Source: Nocardioides psychrotolerans (GTDB lineage: Bacteria > Actinomycetota > Actinomycetes > Propionibacteriales > Nocardioidaceae). Taken from it: a stretch of DNA of 64,000 nt. Below are positions 37,408-44,235 of this stretch, one piece after another. The position numbers were made by a program, and so were the translations under genes. The stretch spans positions 1-64,000 of the forward strand of contig NZ_FOQG01000010.1 of the NCBI RefSeq assembly GCF_900113685.1, read 5' to 3'. How positions within the stretch are numbered: position 1 is the first letter of the stretch; every line of letters begins with the position of its first letter. The notes beneath the pieces are model-generated. The model ran no database searches. It saw only the letters and a list, made by a program, of their open reading frames with translations, and was not told where the DNA came from.

Positions 37408-38291
37408 GCGGGCTCGACTTCGCCGGCAGGCAGGCGATCGTCACCGGTGGCGGCTCCGGGATCGGCGCCGCGCTGTGCCAGGCGCTCGTCGCGGCCGGTG
37501 CCCACGTCGTCGTCGCCGACCTCGACGGCGCCGCCGCACGTCGTACGACGCAGCGCGTCGTGGGCCCCGGCAGTGCCCGCGCCGTCGTGCTCGACGTGAC
37601 CGACGCGGCGGCCGTGCAGGCGGTCGTCGACGATGTCGTGGCCCGGGCCGGACGCCTCGACCTGATGTTCAACAACGCCGGGATCTCGCTGGGCGGCGAG
37701 ACCGAGGAGCTGACCCTCGAGCACTGGAGCTCGATCATCGACGTCAACATTCGCGGGGTCGTCCACGGGGTGGCAGCGGCCTACCCCCTGATGGTGCGCC
37801 AGGGCGTCGGCGGTGCGTGGGGCGGGCACATCGTCAACACCGCCTCGATGGGCGGGCTCATGGCTGCGGGCCTGCTCACCAGCTATGTCATGACCAAGCA
37901 CGCGGTGGTCGGGCTCTCGCTGGCGTTGCGCTCCGAGGGAGCCGCCAAGGGGGTCGGCGTGACGGTGGTCTGCCCGTCGGCGGTCGACACCCCGATCCTC
38001 GACAAGGGGGCCGTGGGTCGATTCCACGGGCGCGACTACTTCCTCAAGGGCCAGGGGGTCCGGCATCCGCACGACCCGGCCCGCCTGGCCGACGAGGTGC
38101 TCGCGGCAGTGGCCAAGGGGCGCGGGATCCTGGTGGCGCCGCGCACGGCACGGATCACGTGGCTGGTCGGACGGCTCGCGCCACGGCTGACCCAACGGAT
38201 GTCGATCGGCTTCGTGGCCAAGCAGCGCGCGATGCAGGCCGCCCGCGCCGAGGAGGCAGGCAGGCTGGCCTCCGGCCCGCAAAAACTATAA
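37404..38291 (+). CDS. Short-chain dehydrogenase/reductase
   Basis: The 295-aa SDR starts at ATG 37404 (overlapping the previous TGA) with TGGGSGIGAAL at about 13-23, NNAGISLG, and catalytic YVMTK (about 163). The C-terminal 100 residues are longer and more basic than usual, including RITWLVGRLAPRLTQRM, which may contact membrane or lipid. Its TAA stop (38289-38291) lies inside the KstR-like box that serves kshA. Confidence 0.78.
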   Translation: MSGLDFAGRQAIVTGGGSGIGAALCQALVAAGAHVVVADLDGAAARRTTQRVVGPGSARAVVLDVTDAAAVQAVVDDVVARAGRLDLMFNNAGISLGGETEELTLEHWSSIIDVNIRGVVHGVAAAYPLMVRQGVGGAWGGHIVNTASMGGLMAAGLLTSYVMTKHAVVGLSLALRSEGAAKGVGVTVVCPSAVDTPILDKGAVGRFHGRDYFLKGQGVRHPHDPARLADEVLAAVAKGRGILVAPRTARITWLVGRLAPRLTQRMSIGFVAKQRAMQAARAEEAGRLASGPQKL

Positions 38292-38305
38292 CCTGTTCTT
38301 GTTTT
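38282..38305. promoter_or_regulatory. KstR-like operator with extended symmetry, upstream of kshA
   Basis: The core TATAACCTGTTCTT (38287-38300) lies between outer arms AAAAC (38282-38286) and GTTTT (38301-38305), closely resembling the site at 33676-33703. It overlaps the stop codon of the upstream SDR and ends about 39 nt before the kshA ATG. Confidence 0.82.
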
Positions 38306-38343
38306 GCAGCAGCGGACGCAGCAGACCACAGGAGAGGCACACC

Positions 38344-39492
38344 ATGAGTGACACCCGGTTCCTCGACCAGGGCGCACCGCCCGAGCGCTTCGCGCGCGGC
38401 TGGCACTGCCTGGGCCTGGCCAAGGACTTCGCCGACGGCAAGCCGCACGGCATCGACGGCTTCGGCGGCAAGCTCGTGGTCTGGCAGGACACGCAGGGCA
38501 ACCTCAACGTGCTCGACGGCTACTGCCGCCACATGGGGGGCGACCTGACCCAGGGCGCGGTCAAGGGCGACGAGATCGCCTGCCCGTTCCACGACTGGCG
38601 CTGGGGCGGCGACGGCAAGTGCAAGGCCATCCCCTACGCCCGGCGAGTGCCGCTGCGTGCCCGCACCCAGAAGTACCCCGCGGTCGTGCGCAACGGCCAG
38701 CTCATGGTCTGGCACGACGTCGAGGGCTCCGAGGCCGACCACGACGTCCTGCCGCCGGAGCTGGCCGGAGTCGGCACGGAGGCCTACACCGACTGGACCT
38801 GGGAGGTCCTCGACGTCCCGTCCGCGCACTGTCGCGAGATCATCGACAACGTGGTCGACATGGCGCACTTCTTCTACATCCACTTCGCCTTCCCGACGAA
38901 CTTCCGCAACGTCTTCGAGGGCCACGTTGCCACCCAGTTCATGGAGTCGACCGGACGCCCCGACATGGACGGCGCGGGCTACGGCGACGAGGGGCTGGTG
39001 CTGAAGTCGGAGGCCAGCTACTTCGGGCCGTCGTACATGATCAACTGGCTCCACGTGGACTACAAGGGCTTCGAGACCGAGGTCATCCTGATCAACTGCC
39101 ACGTGCCGACGGGGCCCAACTCCTTCAAGCTGCAGTACGCCCTGTGCGTGAAGAAGCCCGAGGGCGTCGACGACGCCACGGCCGATTACATCGGCAAGCG
39201 CTACTCCGAGACCTTCAAGGAAGGTTTCGAGCAGGACGTTCACATCTGGCTCAACAAGGCGCCCGTGCAGAACCCGCTGCTCTGCGAGGAGGACGGGCCG
39301 GTCTACCAGCTCCGTCGGTGGTACGAGCAGTTCTACGTGGACAAGGCCGACGTGACGCCGGAGATGACCGACCGCTTCGAGTTCGAGGTCGACACGACCA
39401 AGGCCAACGAGTACTGGCGCGAGGAGGTCGCGCGGAACCTCGCGAAGAAGGCCGAGGAAGACGCGGCGACCCCCGAGACCGCCGACGCCTGA
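38344..39492 (+). CDS. kshA: 3-ketosteroid 9-alpha-hydroxylase oxygenase component KshA
   Basis: The 382-aa Rieske oxygenase hydroxylates C9 of the steroid nucleus (9-alpha), which together with ring-A dehydrogenation opens ring B. The Rieske 2Fe-2S ligands are in YCRHMGGDL and CPFHDW (about 59-82). The mononuclear iron site is in NVVDMAHFFYIHF (Asp/His/His, about 178-190). The ATG at 38344 has GGAGAGG upstream. The adjacent small protein and KshB support the assignment. Confidence 0.93.
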   Translation: MSDTRFLDQGAPPERFARGWHCLGLAKDFADGKPHGIDGFGGKLVVWQDTQGNLNVLDGYCRHMGGDLTQGAVKGDEIACPFHDWRWGGDGKCKAIPYARRVPLRARTQKYPAVVRNGQLMVWHDVEGSEADHDVLPPELAGVGTEAYTDWTWEVLDVPSAHCREIIDNVVDMAHFFYIHFAFPTNFRNVFEGHVATQFMESTGRPDMDGAGYGDEGLVLKSEASYFGPSYMINWLHVDYKGFETEVILINCHVPTGPNSFKLQYALCVKKPEGVDDATADYIGKRYSETFKEGFEQDVHIWLNKAPVQNPLLCEEDGPVYQLRRWYEQFYVDKADVTPEMTDRFEFEVDTTKANEYWREEVARNLAKKAEEDAATPETADA

Positions 39493-39794
39493 TGGCGAGC
39501 TTCATCCCCTCCAGCGCCGACACGTTGGAGGACATGCTTCTCTACACCCAGGCACGGCTGACCCAGGTCGCCTGCCTGGACTGCCTGGCCAGCGTCGGGG
39601 TCAAGAAGAACAGCGAGCACCACACCTCGATCCAGTGGAACGCCGCGGCGCTGGAGGCGTGCCCGGAGTTCGCCAGGTGGGACGCCTCACCGCTGGGGCG
39701 CGAGATCCACCAGGGTTGTGCCCGCCTGGTCGCCAGCATCGATGCCGCGGTGCGCGAGGGCCACATCGACATCGGCGCTGAGGACGGTTACTGA
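39492..39794 (+). CDS. Small Cys-containing protein between kshA and kshB
   Basis: The 100-aa protein starts at ATG 39492, overlapping the kshA stop by one base (TGATG), and ends 7 nt before kshB. It has a CLDCLASVGVKKNSEHH stretch (CxxC, about 29-45) and a further Cys in LEACPEF and in QGCARLV. I do not recognise the family. The tight coupling on both sides suggests a function in assembly, regulation or electron transfer of the KshAB system, but this is inference. Confidence 0.65.
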   Translation: MASFIPSSADTLEDMLLYTQARLTQVACLDCLASVGVKKNSEHHTSIQWNAAALEACPEFARWDASPLGREIHQGCARLVASIDAAVREGHIDIGAEDGY

Positions 39795-39801
39795 ACCACC
39801 C

Positions 39802-40899
39802 ATGGACACCGCATCCTTCGAGCTCACGGTCAGCGAGGTCGTCGAGGAGACGGCCGACGCGCACTCGATCACCTTCACGGTGCCCGAGGACCACGCCGAG
39901 CTCTTCGACTTCAAGCCGGGCCAGTTCCTGACCGTCGCCGTCCCCAGCGACCAGACCGGCGTGGCCGCACGCTGCTACTCGCTCTCCAGCAGCCCACTGA
40001 CCCGGGCCGGGGGCCTCACCATCACCGTTAAGCGCACGGCCGAGGGTTACGCGTCCAACTGGATCTGCGACCACCTGCGCCAGGGCGACACCATGCGGGT
40101 GCTGCCGCCGAGCGGCATCTTCACGCCGGCCTCCCTCGACGCCGACCTGCTGCTCCTGGCCGGCGGGAGCGGCATCACGCCGATCCTCTCGATCACCCGC
40201 ACGGCGCTGGCCCAGGGGAGTGGCCGCGTCGTGGTCTTCTACGCCAACCGCGACGAGCGCTCGGTCATCTTCTCAGCCGTGCTCACCCGGCTCGCCACCG
40301 AGCATCCCGACCGACTCCAGGTCGTCCACTGGCTCGAGTCGGTCCAGGGCCTGCCCACGGGTGAGCAGATGAAGGCATTCGTGGCGCGCTACCCGGCCCA
40401 CGACGCGTTCGTCTGCGGGCCGGCTCCCTTCATGAAGATGACCACGACGGCACTCAAGGAGCTGGCGGTGCCGCGCGAGCGTCGTCACCAGGAGAAGTTC
40501 GTCTCGCTCGGGGGCAACCCTTTCGGCGACCTGCACGACGTGGAGGTCGCCGAGTCCGAGATCGCGGCTGCGGAGTCCGACGAGCAGGACGCGGCCGCCG
40601 ACGCGGCGGCCGCCGCGCGGGCGCCGGTGCGGCTCGAGGTGGAGCTCGACGGCGAGCAGCACTGCTTCGATGACTGGGACCCGGGCACGAAGATGCTGGA
40701 CCACCTCGAGGCCAAGGGCGTCAGGGCGCCGTTCTCCTGCCGCGAAGGGGAGTGCTCGGCCTGCGCCGTGCGCCTGCTGGAGGGCGAGGTCACGCTGCTC
40801 CACAACGACGTTCTCGACGCCGAGGACCTCGCCGAGGGCATCCGTCTGGCGTGCCAGGCGGTGCCGGTGACCGACTCCGTCAAGGTCACCTACAGCTAG
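39802..40899 (+). CDS. kshB: 3-ketosteroid 9-alpha-hydroxylase reductase KshB
   Basis: The 365-aa reductase passes electrons from NADH to KshA. It has an FAD-binding domain with RCYSLSSSP (about 55-63), an NAD-binding domain with LLLAGGSGITPILS (about 114-127) and a C-terminal plant-type 2Fe-2S ferredoxin domain with Cys in C-x4-C-x2-C-x29-C spacing (SCREGECSAC and later ACQ). An Ala/Asp/Glu-rich linker (around 255-275) precedes the ferredoxin domain. The start ATG 39802 is chosen because of a good frame and the 7-nt gap to the small upstream gene. Confidence 0.92.
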   Translation: MDTASFELTVSEVVEETADAHSITFTVPEDHAELFDFKPGQFLTVAVPSDQTGVAARCYSLSSSPLTRAGGLTITVKRTAEGYASNWICDHLRQGDTMRVLPPSGIFTPASLDADLLLLAGGSGITPILSITRTALAQGSGRVVVFYANRDERSVIFSAVLTRLATEHPDRLQVVHWLESVQGLPTGEQMKAFVARYPAHDAFVCGPAPFMKMTTTALKELAVPRERRHQEKFVSLGGNPFGDLHDVEVAESEIAAAESDEQDAAADAAAAARAPVRLEVELDGEQHCFDDWDPGTKMLDHLEAKGVRAPFSCREGECSACAVRLLEGEVTLLHNDVLDAEDLAEGIRLACQAVPVTDSVKVTYS

Positions 40900-40940
40900 A
40901 GCCTCTGGTCAGAGGCTCCCGTGGTGTCGTCTCTGGCTCG

Positions 40941-41522
40941 TCACGCTGGCTCGGCGGCGCTCGCGAGCAGGTCGTGCAGTCGCCGAAGCCCGTCGCGGAT
41001 GCGCGTCTTGGCCGTGCCCAGCGGGATCTGAAGGAGCCGCGAGACCTCCGTGTGGGTGAGCCCGCCGAAGTAGGCCAGCTCGATGGCACGCCGCTGCCCG
41101 GGCGACAGCGTGGCCAGGGCCGCGTGTACCCGCTGGCCCTCCAGCGACGTGTGGACGGCCGCCGCCGTCTCGTCGTACGCCGTCCGGACGTCGAGCCCCA
41201 CGTCGGCGGTGTCGCGACGACGCGACGACTCGCTGGCGCGCACCCGGTCCACGGCCCGCCGGTGCGCCAGGGTCATCAGCCAGGTCATGGCCGAGCCGCG
41301 GGAGGGGTCGAACTGCGCGGCTGACTGCCACACCTGGAGGAAGATCTCCTGCGTGACCTCCTCGGCCTGGTGCTGGTCGCGGAGGATCCGCACCGCGAGA
41401 CCGTGCACCCGTGGTGCCGTCTCGTCGTAGAGGGCCGCGAAGGCATCCGACTCACCCTGGCCGGTGGCGACCAGGAGCGCGGTTGGGCCTGCGGTGACGG
41501 TGGTCTCGGTGCGTCGGGGCAT
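40941..41522 (-). CDS. sigK: ECF RNA polymerase sigma factor, SigK-like
   Basis: The start is the ATG at 41520-41522 (MPRRTET), giving 193 aa. Region 2 is AFAALYDETAPRVHGLAVRI and QAEEVTQEIFLQVWQ (about 27-66); region 4 is HAALATLSPGQRRAIELAYFGGLTHTEVSRLL (about 133-164). The sequence resembles actinobacterial SigK (ECF19), usually inhibited by the anti-sigma RskA, which is normally encoded next to it. No rskA gene is visible on either side here. It is convergent with kshB, with a 41-nt gap. Confidence 0.72.
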   Translation of the reverse strand: MPRRTETTVTAGPTALLVATGQGESDAFAALYDETAPRVHGLAVRILRDQHQAEEVTQEIFLQVWQSAAQFDPSRGSAMTWLMTLAHRRAVDRVRASESSRRRDTADVGLDVRTAYDETAAAVHTSLEGQRVHAALATLSPGQRRAIELAYFGGLTHTEVSRLLQIPLGTAKTRIRDGLRRLHDLLASAAEPA

Positions 41523-41624
41523 CGGGCCGTCCTTCGGTCGTCGTGCGGTCGAGGCCCCACGAGTCAGCGTGTGTGGACAAGTGACTTGCCCACAAGATAG
41601 CGCACCGCGTGGCAGAATGGGGGC

Positions 41625-42065
41625 GTGCCAGTTTCGGACACCCCACCCATCGCGGACCAGCTCTGCTTCGACCTCTATGCAGCCTCGCGGGCCATGACCA
41701 ACGCCTACCGGCCGGTCCTGCACGAGCTTGGTCTGACCTACCCGCAATATCTGGTGATGCTGGTGCTCTGGGAGCGCGGCAGCTGCACCGTCCGGGAGCT
41801 GGTCGACGAGCTGATGCTCGACCACGGCACCTTGACGCCCCTCCTGCGCCGGATGGAGAGCCACGACCTGGTGGTGCGTCGTCGTGCGGCGAAGGATGAG
41901 CGCTTCGTCGAGGTCTCATTGACGGCGACGGGGGACGCGCTCCGGGTGCACGCCACGCGCATCCACTGCGACATGAAGGACGCGTTGGGGCTCGGGGAGG
42001 CCGACTTCGAGGCGCTCCAGACGACCCTGCGACTGCTCACGGCGAGGGTCGCCCCCGGGGCCTGA
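41625..42065 (+). CDS. MarR-family regulator, OhrR-like
   Basis: The 146-aa protein has a winged-helix DNA-binding domain, with VRELVDELMLDHGTLTPLLRRME as the recognition part (about 64-86). The N-terminal DQLCFDLYAASRAM (Cys about 14) matches the redox-sensing Cys of OhrR, a repressor that senses organic hydroperoxides. It starts with GTG. No ohr gene is adjacent. A palindrome 4 nt after its stop may be its binding site and would act on the next gene. Confidence 0.75.
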   Translation: MPVSDTPPIADQLCFDLYAASRAMTNAYRPVLHELGLTYPQYLVMLVLWERGSCTVRELVDELMLDHGTLTPLLRRMESHDLVVRRRAAKDERFVEVSLTATGDALRVHATRIHCDMKDALGLGEADFEALQTTLRLLTARVAPGA

Positions 42066-42068
42066 GGC

Positions 42069-42086
42069 AACTACACCGCTGTAGTT
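42069..42086. promoter_or_regulatory. Palindrome, candidate OhrR-type operator
   Basis: AACTACA-CCGC-TGTAGTT is a perfect 7-bp inverted repeat between the MarR-family gene and the start (42166) of the interrupted secreted nuclease gene. MarR proteins bind such short palindromes. Just downstream there is a short direct repeat of GTGTGACTG around 42102-42122. Confidence 0.5.
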
Positions 42087-42165
42087 CGGCCGGAATGGTT
42101 GTGTGACTGGTGTGACTGGTGTGAACTGACGCCGCTCCCCGTCACCCATCTGAAGGAGAACCACC

Positions 42166-42810
42166 GTGGCTTCCCCCACGGCTTCCCGCCTCCTGTCCTC
42201 GCTCCTGGGTCTCCTGCTGCCCAGCGCGCTGGCCGTGACGCTGCTCGCCGCACCCTCCGCGCCGCCTCCGGTGCCGGCTCCGGCTCCGGTCACGCCCGTG
42301 ACCCCCGCCACCGACCTCCGCCCGGCCGCCCAGGCGCTGGCCTCGCCGACGTACAAGACCTTCACGATCAACATCAAGCACGACCTCAACAAGACCAAGG
42401 CGCTCGCGGACATGAAGCGAGCGCTGACCCTGGGTGACGCCGGTGGCATGCAGGAGATGTCGGACGCCGAGGACCGCGAGTCGCTGATCGCCCTGTGCAA
42501 GGCGCAGGACTGGGGCTGGTACATGCCCAACGAGGGCGGTGTCGCGATCCCGATCGTCTGGAACCGCGACCGCTTCCGGTTGATCGACGGTCACACCGTC
42601 AAGGTGCACGGTCCGCAGAACGGCGTGACGCCGAGCCGCTACATCAACGTCGTGCGCCTGCGGGAGGTCGCGACAGGCAAGGTGTTCGGCTACATCAACA
42701 CCCACGTCATCTCGGGTGCCTCGCGCGACGCCCAGCTGTCCAACATGGAGCGCATCCCGCGCCTGCGCCTGCACCTCAAGCTGCTCCGCCTGGAGATCCA
42801 GGGATGCTTC
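42166..42810 (+). pseudogene. 5' part of a secreted endonuclease/exonuclease/phosphatase (EEP) gene, split by an IS110 element
   Basis: The fragment starts with GTG at 42166 (AAGGAG upstream) and encodes a signal peptide (about 1-30), a Pro/Ala linker and the first half of an EEP domain. KTFTINIKHDLNKTKALADM is the first strand, the metal-binding Glu is in GMQEMSD and FGYINTHV is a later strand. It ends where the IS110 element begins, at the CTTC of 42807-42810. The missing half continues at 44236. The frame is restored if the 1,425 bp between are removed. Without the second half the active site is incomplete. Confidence 0.85.
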
Positions 42811-42819
42811 TATGTGCTG

Positions 42820-43923
42820 TCAAGCGGCCGAAGCAGGTCGGTCGGGAGCAGCCGCGGCGTTGAGGGTCCGGTAGATCTGGCGGGTGGTGTAGCGCTTGAG
42901 ACAGCGTCGGATCTCTCGGCCGGTTTTGCCCTCCGCGGTGCGCCGGGCGACGTAGTCGCGGGTGGCTGGGTCGGTGCGCATGCGAGTGAGCACGACGGTG
43001 TTCAGGGCCCAGTTCAGGCGCCGGTCGCCGCCGCGGTTGAGCCGGTGGCGCACGGTGTTGCCTGAGGACGCTGGGATGGGGCAGGTGCCGGCGATCTGGG
43101 CCAGGGCAGCCTCGCTGCGCACCCGACCTGGGTGGGACCACACGCACAGCACGACAGCTGCGGTGACGGCACCGACCCCCGGCATCGCCAACAGCTCGGG
43201 TGCACGCTTGGCCACGATCGCGGTGAGCTGGTCACGGTTGCTCTTCAGCTCCGCATCGAGCTGGACGATACGGCCTGCCAGCCGGACCGCCTGGGCGCGC
43301 GCGGTCGCCAGGCCCACCGGTTCGCTGCGTCGACGCCAGCTGGCGATCTGGCGGATCTGGGTGCTGGCCAACGCGCGGCGTGCGTCGATGCCAAGGTCGT
43401 GAGCGCGCACCAAGGCGGTGAGGGCGTTGATGGCGCGCAGGCGCTCGGCGTTGAGCTGCTCGCGCGCTGTGGTGAGGACCTGGAGGGCGACCTGATCTTG
43501 ACCGCCACGGCGGTCCCGCAGACGAGCGACCGGCATGGTCAGGGTGTTGCGGGCAGCGGTGACTGCGTCCATGGCGTCGGTCTTCCCGCGGCCCCGCTCG
43601 CGGCGTGGTGTCGGTGCCTCGACCACCCTGTAGCCGACCTCGGCGAGGTTCTCGGCGAGCACCGCACCGTAGGAGCCGGTGCCTTCCGCAGCGACCAAGA
43701 CACCGTCGAGGTCGCCGTCGGTACGCCGCGCGATCCAGTCGCGTGCCCGGCCGAGACCGGCGGCCGTCGTTGGGAACGCCTGTTCATCGACCACCGCTCC
43801 AGCCGCATCGAGGACGGCGTAGCTGTGGGTCGCGGCGTGGGTGTCGACCCCGACCACGAACCGATAGGACTGCGCGACCGTCACCGGGGTGATCGTGGCG
43901 CTGTTGTTTGTCACACTGGGCAC
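42820..43923 (-). CDS. IS110-family DEDD transposase
   Basis: The 367-aa recombinase has an N-terminal RuvC-like DEDD domain: VVGVDTHAATHSYAVLD (Asp about 25), VLVAAEGTGSYGAVLAE (Glu) and GKTDAMDAVTAARNTL (Asp pair, about 114-129). The C-terminal Tnp domain has AMPGVGAVTAAVVL and IPASSGNTVRHRLNRGGDRR, which contains the Ser that acts as nucleophile in IS110 enzymes. No frameshift or stop is present, so the element may still be active. The stop codon is at 42820-42822. Confidence 0.92.
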   Translation of the reverse strand: MPSVTNNSATITPVTVAQSYRFVVGVDTHAATHSYAVLDAAGAVVDEQAFPTTAAGLGRARDWIARRTDGDLDGVLVAAEGTGSYGAVLAENLAEVGYRVVEAPTPRRERGRGKTDAMDAVTAARNTLTMPVARLRDRRGGQDQVALQVLTTAREQLNAERLRAINALTALVRAHDLGIDARRALASTQIRQIASWRRRSEPVGLATARAQAVRLAGRIVQLDAELKSNRDQLTAIVAKRAPELLAMPGVGAVTAAVVLCVWSHPGRVRSEAALAQIAGTCPIPASSGNTVRHRLNRGGDRRLNWALNTVVLTRMRTDPATRDYVARRTAEGKTGREIRRCLKRYTTRQIYRTLNAAAAPDRPASAA

Positions 43924-44231
43924 TGCGATGTCTCCTTCACTTCAACCGGGGGATGGCGTCGTTGCCGACGTCGGCCCGGGAGTGAAGTCACTACGAGGCA
44001 GGCCTGTAACGGGTCACAGCCAGAGTCGTTTCAGCGGCACTGGTTGGACATGCTTCTCATCAAGCCATCGTGGTGGGGCCAGGGTCGACGCCGGCCCCCG
44101 GACCTGACGGACAGATCCCAGGCAAGACACCCCGAAGAGGTCAGGCGCTTCACGAGTCACGCCCGATCCGGAGGACCACCGTCAACCCTGCCAGCCAGCC
44201 CCAGGCCAGCCACCACGAACACTTACAGGCT
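43924..44231 (-). ncRNA. Candidate bridge RNA region of the IS110 element
   Basis: IS110-group elements carry a non-coding RNA in the left end upstream of the transposase, with one loop pairing to target DNA and another to donor DNA. This 308-nt stretch has no gene and sits in that place. On the minus strand it contains GCTTGATGAGAAGCAT (44050-44065). Its GCTTGA matches the reconstructed target GTGCTTGAAGCATCC, as a left-target guide should. Further on, TTACAGGC (44002-44009) is complementary to the element end AGCCTGTAA, as a right-donor guide should be. The exact RNA ends are not known. Confidence 0.55.
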
Positions 44232-44235
44232 CTTC

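Larger units (their letters stand above)
42811..44235 (-). mobile_element. IS110-family insertion sequence, 1,425 bp, inserted in an EEP-PLD gene
   Basis: The element lies between two CTTC copies (42807-42810 and 44232-44235) that occupy the same codon phase of the host gene, so deleting 1,425 bp (475 codons) rejoins it. This marks the likely ends; a TC at 42797/44231 is another possible join. No terminal inverted repeats are seen, as is normal for IS110. The transposase is on the minus strand, 9 nt from one end, with 308 nt of non-coding DNA at the other. That asymmetric layout is the IS110-group pattern. Confidence 0.85.

Noticed and set aside
43132-44231. Plus-strand open frame through the IS110 element, continuous with the 3' part of the EEP gene
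   Set aside because: It is antisense to the transposase and its product has no recognisable fold up to KHTEHV; continuity with the host gene is a chance result of an open frame at the element end.
42801-44232. CAGG at 42799-42802 and 44227-44230 as the duplicated target core
   Set aside because: It is also a 4-base match, but joining there puts the two host halves in different frames, whereas the CTTC join keeps the frame.
42811-44235. Search for terminal inverted repeats of the IS
   Set aside because: None of useful length found; this agrees with the IS110 family, so absence is not evidence against the element.
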